This document shows positions 56,656 to 64,000 of a stretch of DNA of 64,000 nt, in pieces. The position numbers and the translations under genes are program-made. Where the stretch lies: assembly GCA_021737275.1 (NCBI GenBank), contig JAIPEE010000010.1:1-64000 (forward strand). The letters are read 5' to 3'. The stretch's first letter is position 1. Each line of letters opens with the position of its first letter. The stretch comes from Desulfobacterales bacterium. GTDB lineage: Bacteria > Desulfobacterota > Desulfobacteria > Desulfobacterales > JAIPEE01. The notes under the pieces are model-generated. The model searched no databases and had not been told where the DNA came from. It saw only the letters and a program-made list of their open reading frames with translations.

Positions 56656-58023
56656 ATGACTAAAGATTCATCCGGTTTTCTTGATGCAGTCTGGACGCTT
56701 TTTGCATCCCTCAAGTTAACCATTATTTTATTGATAATACTGGCCATCACCTCCATCATCGGTACGGTCATTCCACAGAATGCAACCCAGGCCGATTATG
56801 TTATGGCATTCGGAGAGTTCCTTTACCAGGTTTTTGATCTTCTGGACTTTTTTGACATGTACCACTCCTGGTGGTTTCAGCTTATGCTGGTGATGCTGAC
56901 TATTAATATCACTGTCTGCTCTATTGAAAGGTTATCTGTTACCGGAAAGACAATTTTCAAAAAGAATCCGGATCCGAACCTTGCCCGATTTCAGCGGCTT
57001 TCAAAAAAGCATGAATTCAGTACCGGACTTGATTCGGATACGATCAAGAAGAAATTCAGATCGGCTGTAAAAAGATCACTGGGCTATATTCGTACAGGGG
57101 ATACGGATAACGGTTTCTATATATATGGTGAAACGGGACGCTGGACCCGACTGGGTGTTTATGTTGTCCATACCAGTGTTGTGATGCTGCTGGTCGGCGG
57201 GATCATCGGCTCCATCTTTGGATTTGACGGATTTGTCACGATTCCCGAAGGTGAAAAGGAAAACCGGATCAGGCTCATGAATAATGCCGGTTTCCAGGAG
57301 CTGGAATTTGAAATCCGCTGTGATAATTTTGAAGTAAGCTTTTATGATACGGGTATGGCCAAAGAGTTTCGTTCAAGCCTTGTTATTATCGAAGATGGTC
57401 AGGAGACTGTTAAAAAGGATATCATTGTAAATGATCCTCTCCGGTACAAGGGGATCAATATTTTCCAATCCAGTTACGGATCCGTGCCATCGGATATTGC
57501 GCATTTCAGTTTTACAAACAAGGATTCTGAGCTGGGCTATGATTATAAACTCAAAGTAGGTGATACTGTAGATCTTCCTGAGGCAATGGGCACGTTTACA
57601 TTGACCGGATTTACAAGGGATGGGGCTTTTCAGGGACACTCTGTTGGTGAAGCGTTTACTGGTACTCTGGAAAAAGAGGGTGAAGAGACCATAAATCTTC
57701 TTCTTCCCTTAAAATTCCCTACTTTCGACAGGATGAGAGGCGGAAATGAGGTTGTTGCGGTAACCCATTTTGAAGAAAAATTTTATACCGGCCTGCAGGT
57801 AACAAAAGATCCGGGTATATGGGTTGTTTATACCGGATTTCTTTTCATGATTTTTGGCTGCTATATTACTTTTTTTATGTCTCACCAAAGGTTGTGTGTA
57901 GAAGTAATTAAGGAAAAGGATAGTCATAAAATTATTGTGGCAGGTTTTTCAGATAAAAACAAACCGGGGATGCAGCTTAAAGTACAAAAGATAGCCGAGC
58001 GCCTGGAGAAGATAAAAGATTAA
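56656..58023 (+). CDS. resB: cytochrome c biogenesis protein ResB/CcsB
   Basis: A 455-residue membrane protein of system II cytochrome c maturation. Helices at about 14-36, 70-93 and 166-190 and one near 395-417 enclose a large periplasmic domain. FASLKLTIILLIILAITSIIGTVIPQN and RYKGINIFQSSYG are typical of ResB. With CcsA it moves haem across the membrane and attaches it to CXXCH motifs. It sits directly before ccsA and the multihaem cytochrome of the Qrc complex, which needs this system. It lies 197 bases after the response regulator gene. Confidence 0.92.
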   Translation: MTKDSSGFLDAVWTLFASLKLTIILLIILAITSIIGTVIPQNATQADYVMAFGEFLYQVFDLLDFFDMYHSWWFQLMLVMLTINITVCSIERLSVTGKTIFKKNPDPNLARFQRLSKKHEFSTGLDSDTIKKKFRSAVKRSLGYIRTGDTDNGFYIYGETGRWTRLGVYVVHTSVVMLLVGGIIGSIFGFDGFVTIPEGEKENRIRLMNNAGFQELEFEIRCDNFEVSFYDTGMAKEFRSSLVIIEDGQETVKKDIIVNDPLRYKGINIFQSSYGSVPSDIAHFSFTNKDSELGYDYKLKVGDTVDLPEAMGTFTLTGFTRDGAFQGHSVGEAFTGTLEKEGEETINLLLPLKFPTFDRMRGGNEVVAVTHFEEKFYTGLQVTKDPGIWVVYTGFLFMIFGCYITFFMSHQRLCVEVIKEKDSHKIIVAGFSDKNKPGMQLKVQKIAERLEKIKD

Positions 58024-58121
58024 AGTTTAGGCGCGGAATAGATATTTAAATCCATTTTATGTTTTACGGGTAAACTAAAGACAGTCCTCATGGCTATGAT
58101 CTTTAATAAGGATAATATCGT

Positions 58122-58949
58122 ATGAACAGTTCAATCATTTTATCAGTCATCACATTCGTATACGGCCTGGCGGCATTTTTGTATGTGGCGGCCTGGGTAT
58201 TTAAGAAAGAGAAATTCGGCAAAATAGCGACATGGGTCGTATATATTTCAGTCGTGGGAAATACCGCCGGTATAGCCCTGAGGTGGGTAGAGACTTATCA
58301 GCAGGGGTTTGGGCACGCACCACTTTCAAACCTTTATGAATCACTGGTGTTTTTTGCACTGGTTATAGGCGTACTCTATCTTTTTATCGAGAAAAAATAT
58401 AAACTGCCTGTTATTGGTGTGGTGGCAATGCCGCTGGCATTTCTATCCATTGCATATGCATCTATGGGGCAGAGCAGTAATATCCAGCCGCTGATGCCGG
58501 CGTTGAAAAGTAACTGGCTCATCGCTCATGTTGTTGCCTGTTTTATCGGGTATTCAGCTTTTGCCATCGCTTTTGGCATCAGCTGCCTTTACCTTATGAA
58601 AAGAGTTAATCCTGATCGTAAGGGTTTTCTTTTTACCAGTACGCCCACACTTTCCATTCTTGATGATCTGACACATCAGATGGTCAAGTTCGGATTTCTA
58701 TTCCTCACCGTTGGCATCATTACCGGGGCAGCCTGGGCCAACTCAGCATGGGGACGATACTGGGGGTGGGATCCCAAGGAGACCTGGTCTCTGATTACCT
58801 GGTTTGTCTACGCAGCAATGCTTCATGCCAGACTGGTCAGAGGCTGGCAGGGGAAGCGGATTGCCTATATGTCCATTATCGGGTTTGCAGCAGTTCTGTT
58901 TACCTATTTCGGTGTTAATCTTTTACCCGGGCTGCACAGTTATCAGTAA
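58122..58949 (+). CDS. ccsA: cytochrome c biogenesis protein CcsA/ResC
   Basis: A 275-residue protein with about eight membrane helices. It carries the haem-binding WWD-type segment WGRYWGWDPKETWSLITWF (about 206-224) and conserved His residues in helices on either side. It forms the cytochrome c synthase with ResB. The gene starts at an ATG after AGGA, 98 bases downstream of resB. It is similar in layout to the HemX-like protein at 39137, but its ResB neighbour marks it as the maturation enzyme. Confidence 0.93.
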   Translation: MNSSIILSVITFVYGLAAFLYVAAWVFKKEKFGKIATWVVYISVVGNTAGIALRWVETYQQGFGHAPLSNLYESLVFFALVIGVLYLFIEKKYKLPVIGVVAMPLAFLSIAYASMGQSSNIQPLMPALKSNWLIAHVVACFIGYSAFAIAFGISCLYLMKRVNPDRKGFLFTSTPTLSILDDLTHQMVKFGFLFLTVGIITGAAWANSAWGRYWGWDPKETWSLITWFVYAAMLHARLVRGWQGKRIAYMSIIGFAAVLFTYFGVNLLPGLHSYQ

Positions 58950-59136
58950 ATGATTTCTCCTTGACAAAAAACGTGTCACAAGATAAACAGGCAAATTTAA
59001 GGAATGGCGTTATAAAACCCATTATGATCATTTGAATATTTGGCATGCCTGTAACTAAAGGATGTCAAATTTTTTGATCGGATTCGGGAAATAACTTAGA
59101 TATTGTTATAAATCAAAAAAGCGTGACGGAGTGTCC

Positions 59137-59892
59137 ATGACAACATCAGATGACGCAACCAAAAACGGTTCGGAGGAGAGTGCCGATCAGGCTGAAGCTA
59201 TAGAAGCAGTGGAAAATGTTGAAGGAACAGCTGCTGAAACAACTCCTGAAACCGAGGAAAAGAAAGAGACGGCAAAATGTACTGGCGGCGGCCTCATTAT
59301 TTTTACTTTCATTGCCGGGCTTGTAATCAGCCTTATTGTCGGCTGGATTATTTTTCCCAAGCTACTCTACTCCAAGAAAGACCAGCCCATAAATTTCAAC
59401 CATAAACTCCACCTTGAAGAAGTCGATAACAGTTGTGAAAGCTGTCATTTTTTCCGTGAAGACGGCACATACGCCGGCGTTCCGACACTGGCCCAGTGTA
59501 TTGATTGTCACGAGGAAGTTGAGGGCGACAGCCCGGATGAGGAACGCTTTGTAAACGAATATGTTGCAAAGAATAAAGAAGTTCCATGGTTGATTTATTC
59601 ACGACAGCCGGATTGTGTTTTCTTTTCCCATGCGGCCCATGTTAAGGGCGCCGGGATGGATTGTCAAACATGCCATGGTGAAATTGGTGAATCTGAAAGT
59701 CTGAAACCCTACGAAGAGAATCGTGTAACCGGTTACAGCAGGGATATCTGGGGTAAGAATATTTCCGGCATTACAACACATACCTGGGAAAGCATGAAGA
59801 TGGACGACTGTGCCAAATGTCATGCAGAGGCAAAAGTCGAAGCATCAAGCGTTCAGACCAAAAAAGATGCCTGCTTCGTATGCCATAAATAA
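59137..59892 (+). CDS. qrcA: multihaem cytochrome c, Qrc complex subunit A
   Basis: The protein has 251 residues from the ATG at 59137, which has GGAG five bases before it; an upstream GTG is less suitable. The first 45 residues are acidic and cytoplasmic. A single membrane anchor follows (LIIFTFIAGLVISLIVGWIIF), then a periplasmic domain with five CXXCH motifs: CESCH, CIDCH, CQTCH, CAKCH and CFVCH. Additional His residues (NHKLH, SHAAH, THTW) can be distal ligands. By gene order it is QrcA, which receives electrons from periplasmic hydrogenases and formate dehydrogenases through cytochrome c3. I recall Qrc being described with six haems, so one motif may be non-canonical here. Confidence 0.88.
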   Translation: MTTSDDATKNGSEESADQAEAIEAVENVEGTAAETTPETEEKKETAKCTGGGLIIFTFIAGLVISLIVGWIIFPKLLYSKKDQPINFNHKLHLEEVDNSCESCHFFREDGTYAGVPTLAQCIDCHEEVEGDSPDEERFVNEYVAKNKEVPWLIYSRQPDCVFFSHAAHVKGAGMDCQTCHGEIGESESLKPYEENRVTGYSRDIWGKNISGITTHTWESMKMDDCAKCHAEAKVEASSVQTKKDACFVCHK

Positions 59893-59949
59893 TAAAGGTT
59901 ATTAACTACTTTTAAGATAAATTATTAAGTTTGCTAAGGGGTAGCACCT

Positions 59950-62160
59950 ATGAAAATAGACAGAAGATGTTTCTTGTCACTTGGAATCGGCGCCGCAGCA
60001 GGAACAGCATTATCGCCTTTACCCTGGAAATTGATGGACGATTCTTCCATCTGGTCCCAGATGTGGCCATGGACACCGGTCCCCGAAGATGGTGAATATA
60101 CATATGTTGACTCTGTCTGCTCACTCTGTCCCGGTGGTTGCGGTATATCTGTTCGCAAGGTAAATGACCGGGCTGTCAAGATAGAAGGTACAAAGGATCA
60201 TCCTGTAAATGACGGTGGAATCTGCGGTCTCGGCGTATCCGGTCTGCAGCTTCTTTATGGGCCAACCCGTGTTAAGTCACCGATGAAGCGAATCGGTGAA
60301 AGGGGTGAGGGGCGATGGGAAAAGGTTTCATGGGAAATCGCTATTTCGGCAATTACCAGAGAGTTGAAAGAGCTGAGAGCTGCCGGTAAAGCCAATACGG
60401 TTGGCGCCATTACCGGTTCCGGTCGGGGCACGGTGCCACAGATGCTCAAACGATTTCTTACTGCATACGGATCATCCAATTTTTTCACTACTCCGACAAT
60501 CCAGGACGTTTATGCCGAAGCATTTAAACTGATGCACGGTAAAGATGCCGTTCCGGGATTCGATTTTGAAAAGTCCACATTTGTACTGAGTTTCGGAAGC
60601 GGTCTCATTGACGGTTGGGGTTCTCCGGTTCGTATGATCAGAGCCAACAGTACATGGAAAGATAATGGTACAACTGTTGTTCAGGTAGAGCCCAGACTTT
60701 CGAATACAGCTGCCAAGTCCGACAAATGGATTACAATTAAACCCGGCACAGAAGGTGACCTGGCCTTGGGTATTGCCCATGTTATTATCAGAGAATCTCT
60801 CAACAGCAAGAAGTTTGTTGATAATCATGCCAACGGTTATTTAGGAGCCATTGATGCATCCGGTGTTTTCACACAGGGTTTCAAAGAACTTATCATGAGC
60901 AGCTACGGCCCTGATGCCGTTGAAATGAGAACCGGTGTGGCCGGTTCAGATATCGTCGCACTGGCAAAGGAATTTGCTACAGCCCGACGTGCAGTTGCTG
61001 TGTGCGGTCGTGGTCAGGGGGATAATCCGGCCGATATTAAAGAGGTGATGGCCGTTCATGCACTGAATGCACTGGTTGACAGCATTAACCAGCCCGGCGG
61101 TGTTTATACTGTCAAAGCACCTGACTATATCAAATGGGCCGATGCTGAAATGGATAGTGTTGCCGGAGAGGGGTTCGCACAGGAGCGTTTTTCCGGTATT
61201 ACCGATGGCCTGAACGCACTTTTCATTTCAGGTGCCAATCCTTATTACACAATGACAGATACAACTGCTGTAAAAAAAGTACTGGATCAGATTCCTATGA
61301 TCGTCAGCTTTTCATCTTTTATGGATGAATCTGCAGCCCAGTCTGACTATATTCTGCCGGATCATACTTATCTTGAAGGTTACAGGGATGTTGTCGCTGT
61401 AAACGGCCTGATGCGGCCGGTGGTTAGTCTGGCCCAGCCTGTTGTTAAACCGCAGTTTAAATCCCAGTCTACCGGTGATGTTATCATTGCGCTGGCGAAC
61501 AGCCTTGAAGGCACTGTTGCCAAATCTTTCCCTTGGCTTAATTATCAGCAATGTCTCAAAGAGACACTGGATAGTATGGGGCCGGAGATACAAAAAAATG
61601 GATTCTGGGTAGACAAAAAGGCTGCCGCTGAGACCGGAGATAAAAACTTCGGCACCGCATCCGGTAAATTTGAATTTACAGCCATTACAGATAATACAAC
61701 GCCTGCAGAAAGCGGTGGAATCCCGAAACTGAGTTCTATTGAGCTTGCCGGAGATAAAGCATCCTATCCATTGCTGCTGATTCCGAGTGATTCACTCAGG
61801 TTGGCCAATGATACGATTGGTAACCCGCCCTTTATGGTTAAAATTGTTGAAGATATGATACTTAAGGGTAAATCATCCTTTGTTGAAATCAATCCGGATA
61901 CAGCCAGAAAATATGATCTGAAAGAGTGTTCCGAGGCGGTTATTACAACACCGGTCGGCAAAGCAACGGTCATGGTACATATTTCCGAAAGTATTATGAA
62001 AGATGTTGTTGCCATGGCCACCGGTCTTGGTCACACCGCACATGACAAGTACCTTGCAGGTAAAGGCATAAATGTAAAATCTCTGATTGCTACCGTACAG
62101 GATCCACTGACAGGTTATGATGTGGCATGGGGTGCACGGGCAAAACTGACAAAAGCCTGA
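59950..62160 (+). CDS. qrcB: molybdopterin-oxidoreductase-like subunit, Qrc complex subunit B
   Basis: A 736-residue protein of the molybdopterin oxidoreductase family. The N-terminus MKIDRRCFLSLGIG is a Tat-type twin-arginine signal, so it is exported folded. One [4Fe-4S] site is seen in VCSLCPGGCGISVRK with a fourth Cys in GGICGLG. Typical fold landmarks include GAITGSGRG, VVQVEPRLSNTAAKSDKWI and the C-terminal dinucleotide-binding domain. In Qrc this subunit is known to lack molybdenum and acts as a structural electron-transfer part. It lies between the cytochrome and ferredoxin subunits, the order of qrcABCD. Confidence 0.88.
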   Translation: MKIDRRCFLSLGIGAAAGTALSPLPWKLMDDSSIWSQMWPWTPVPEDGEYTYVDSVCSLCPGGCGISVRKVNDRAVKIEGTKDHPVNDGGICGLGVSGLQLLYGPTRVKSPMKRIGERGEGRWEKVSWEIAISAITRELKELRAAGKANTVGAITGSGRGTVPQMLKRFLTAYGSSNFFTTPTIQDVYAEAFKLMHGKDAVPGFDFEKSTFVLSFGSGLIDGWGSPVRMIRANSTWKDNGTTVVQVEPRLSNTAAKSDKWITIKPGTEGDLALGIAHVIIRESLNSKKFVDNHANGYLGAIDASGVFTQGFKELIMSSYGPDAVEMRTGVAGSDIVALAKEFATARRAVAVCGRGQGDNPADIKEVMAVHALNALVDSINQPGGVYTVKAPDYIKWADAEMDSVAGEGFAQERFSGITDGLNALFISGANPYYTMTDTTAVKKVLDQIPMIVSFSSFMDESAAQSDYILPDHTYLEGYRDVVAVNGLMRPVVSLAQPVVKPQFKSQSTGDVIIALANSLEGTVAKSFPWLNYQQCLKETLDSMGPEIQKNGFWVDKKAAAETGDKNFGTASGKFEFTAITDNTTPAESGGIPKLSSIELAGDKASYPLLLIPSDSLRLANDTIGNPPFMVKIVEDMILKGKSSFVEINPDTARKYDLKECSEAVITTPVGKATVMVHISESIMKDVVAMATGLGHTAHDKYLAGKGINVKSLIATVQDPLTGYDVAWGARAKLTKA

Positions 62161-62232
62161 TTATAAAAGATTAAAGTATATAGATAGCTATAAAGTTATT
62201 GCTGGATGCTAATTAAATAGTATGAGGTTCTG

Positions 62233-63072
62233 ATGAAAGAAGAAGGCAAACACGGTAAAGCCAACAAGTTCGGGATGGTCATTGACCTCGATAAATGCAC
62301 GGGATGCGGTTCCTGTATGGTTGCCTGCATGTCCGAAAATAACGTGTCGTTCAAGGAAGATGAATCAGACAAGCGGCTCAGTATTACATGGATGAAGGTT
62401 TACAGAATTACCAACGGTAAAAAATTCCCGGATGCTGAGGAATGTTTTCTGCCGCGTCCCTGTATGCATTGTGAAGGTGAGCACAGCGGACATTCACCAT
62501 GTGTTTCAGTTTGCCCTGCAACGGCAACTGATTACAGTACTCAGACCGGTATTGTAAGCCAGATTTATACACGCTGTTTTGGTTGCCGTTACTGTATGGC
62601 GGCCTGCCCTTACCATGCCCGCCATTTCAACTGGTGGGATCCGGTATGGCCCGAAGGTATGGAAAAATTCCTGAGCCCCAATGTATCTCCGCGTATGCGA
62701 GGTGTTGTTGAAAAATGCAGTTTCTGTTTTCACCGCTATCAGCTTGCAAAAGACAAGGCTTATATGGATGGCCGACGCGAGATCAGAGAAGAGGAATATC
62801 AGACAGCCTGCACACAGGCTTGCCCTGCCGGCGCCATTACCTTTGGTGATCTGAACAATAAAAATCATAAGGTATATAAACTGGTCAAACCGGATAATAA
62901 ACATCATGGCAAACCCAGGAACCCGCATGCATTCAGACTGCTTGAAAGACTCAAAACAAATCCCAAAGTTTATTATTTATCAAGCAGGGATTGGGTCAGG
63001 GCAGCCGGTGATAATTATACCGTTGAAGAAAAACGTAAAGGAATCACTTCCGGCTCCGGCTCAGGCCATTAA
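62233..63072 (+). CDS. qrcC: ferredoxin-like iron-sulfur subunit, Qrc complex subunit C
   Basis: A 279-residue protein with 16 cluster-ligand cysteines in four groups: CTGCGSCMVAC, CMHCEGEHSGHSPCVSVC, CFGCRYCMAACPYHARHF, and CSFC with CTQACPAGAITFG. This is the pattern of the NrfC/DmsB-like subunits with four Fe-S clusters, one of which may be [3Fe-4S]. It has no signal of its own and is probably carried across the membrane with the Tat-targeted QrcB. It passes electrons toward the membrane subunit QrcD. Confidence 0.9.
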   Translation: MKEEGKHGKANKFGMVIDLDKCTGCGSCMVACMSENNVSFKEDESDKRLSITWMKVYRITNGKKFPDAEECFLPRPCMHCEGEHSGHSPCVSVCPATATDYSTQTGIVSQIYTRCFGCRYCMAACPYHARHFNWWDPVWPEGMEKFLSPNVSPRMRGVVEKCSFCFHRYQLAKDKAYMDGRREIREEEYQTACTQACPAGAITFGDLNNKNHKVYKLVKPDNKHHGKPRNPHAFRLLERLKTNPKVYYLSSRDWVRAAGDNYTVEEKRKGITSGSGSGH

Positions 63073-63127
63073 TTCCGGAATTTATTAGATAAACTGATAC
63101 ATGCAAAGTGTAAGGAGCATTTAACTT

Positions 63128-64000
63128 ATGGATTCTGCATTAATACCCAAGGGCGTTAAGCGCTGTCCCCTACCAAAATTTGCAATCGGCATTAGCGCAG
63201 TCGGTGCGGTGCTGCTATGGGGTGTTTTCGCCATGTTGCTGTGCTGGTTCAAAGGTCTGAATCAGACCAATATGAACGATTATTACGGGTTTGCACTTTG
63301 GATTTGGGCGGACCTTGCCGTTATCGCACTTGGTGGAGGTGCTTTTTTTACCGGTTTTCTGAAATATGTGGTCGGTAAAGATGAGCTTAAAAATATTATC
63401 AACTACGCCGTACTGATCGGTTTTGTCTGCTACAGTTCAGCATTGTTGATTCTTGCCATTGATATTGGACAACCGTTGCGCGGATGGTTCATTTTCTGGC
63501 ATGCCAATGTCCACTCCATGCTGACAGAAGTTGCTTTCTGTCTATCATGTTACTTTGGTGTTCTGACCATAGAATATCTGCCACTTATTTTTGAAAACCG
63601 TCAGGTTGACAAAGTTCCGTTCTTTCATAATCTGTCACATAACATGCATGAAATTATGGCTGTTTTTGCTGCAACCGGCGCATTCCTGTCATTCTTCCAT
63701 CAGGGTTCTTTGGGTGGTGTCGCAGGTGTTCTGTTCGGCAGACCCTTTGCTGAACGCAGCGGTCTTTTTATCTGGCCGTGGACATTCTTTCTGTTTACAT
63801 GGTCCGCCGCCGCATGCGGCCCCTGTTTTACGCTGTTGATAACCAAGATGACCGAAGCCATTACAAAGAAAAAACTGGTTAAAGATAATGTGGTAGATCT
63901 GCTGGCCAAGATTGCCGGCTGGATGCTTTTTACCTATATGGTTGCCAAAATTGCCGATACCGTATACTGGGCCATGGTTACAACACCGGAAAACGGTTTT
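63128..64000 (+). CDS. qrcD: NrfD-like quinone-interacting membrane subunit, Qrc complex subunit D (partial)
   Basis: The gene runs off the window; 291 residues are present from the ATG at 63128, which follows AAGGAG at 63111-63116. At least seven membrane helices can be seen, beginning ISAVGAVLLWGVFAMLLCW. Family landmarks include GFALWIWADLAVIALGGGAFF, AIDIGQPLRGWFIFWHANVHSMLTE and a Ser/His-rich turn FLSFFHQGSLGG. NrfD/PsrC-type subunits reduce menaquinone near the periplasmic face. This fits the last step of Qrc, moving electrons from hydrogen or formate into the quinone pool for sulfate respiration. Confidence 0.88.
   Translation, partial: MDSALIPKGVKRCPLPKFAIGISAVGAVLLWGVFAMLLCWFKGLNQTNMNDYYGFALWIWADLAVIALGGGAFFTGFLKYVVGKDELKNIINYAVLIGFVCYSSALLILAIDIGQPLRGWFIFWHANVHSMLTEVAFCLSCYFGVLTIEYLPLIFENRQVDKVPFFHNLSHNMHEIMAVFAATGAFLSFFHQGSLGGVAGVLFGRPFAERSGLFIWPWTFFLFTWSAAACGPCFTLLITKMTEAITKKKLVKDNVVDLLAKIAGWMLFTYMVAKIADTVYWAMVTTPENGF

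Overview
The window looks like part of a chromosome of a sulfate-reducing member of the Desulfobacterota (Desulfobacteraceae-like). The best evidence is a four-gene set at the right edge: a multihaem cytochrome c, a molybdopterin-oxidoreductase-like subunit, a 16-Cys ferredoxin-like subunit and an NrfD-like membrane subunit. This is the order of the Qrc menaquinone reductase of sulfate reducers. A system II cytochrome c maturation pair (ResB/CcsA), a tungstate ABC transporter, a UroD-family methyltransferase-like protein with a MetH-type reactivation protein, and several sigma54 activators fit the same group. No rRNA, tRNA or CRISPR array was seen.

Layout. 1-640 holds gene remnants. 643-4447 (minus) is an overlapping series aminotransferase-engB-era-ATP-grasp-HNH, preceded by hisI-hisG (minus), which diverges from a class A penicillin-binding protein (6165-8573). 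8574-19500 is an accessory region. It holds an IS1595-like remnant, an M20 peptidase, a nitrilase, a broken livG-like ABC ATPase, a branched-chain-type binding protein, an M24 peptidase and a PAS-sigma54 activator. It ends with an intact IS5/IS427-type element carrying a likely programmed frameshift and a decayed sensor gene. 19786-26602 (minus) is carA-carB-purF-radical SAM.

26931-36229 is a nitrogen-control block: glnE, then glnD-glnB-glnA behind a good sigma54 promoter with paired palindromes about 100 bp upstream, then a convergent GAF-sigma54 activator. 36826-42424 (minus) is DHH phosphoesterase, MBL hydrolase, precorrin-2 dehydrogenase, CcsA/HemX-like protein, hemA and fabD. 42709-46402 is an Fo-only ATP synthase operon (atpZ, atpI, a, a fourfold-fused c, a single c, b', b) closed by a strong terminator, so F1 must be encoded elsewhere.

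46536-48990 carries the UroD-family protein, a small secreted protein and the corrinoid reactivation-like protein. 49288-53131 is a tungstate uptake locus with an HTH/ligand-binding regulator and a large structured element between tupA and tupB. 53322-56458 is a sensor kinase/sigma54 response-regulator pair. 56656-64000 is ResB-CcsA followed by qrcABCD, the last gene cut by the window edge.

The most unusual system is the ATP synthase rotor. A 324-residue protein contains four c-subunit hairpins. Hairpins 1 and 4 keep both Glu32- and Glu65-equivalent carboxylates, while hairpins 2 and 3 have Gln in place of the ion-binding Glu. It is followed by a normal 82-residue c subunit with the full two-carboxylate Na+-type motif. 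The two genes together predict a mixed rotor ring with fewer ion sites than hairpins. The two sigma54 promoter/enhancer modules (glnD and the M24 peptidase) are also clearly visible in the sequence.
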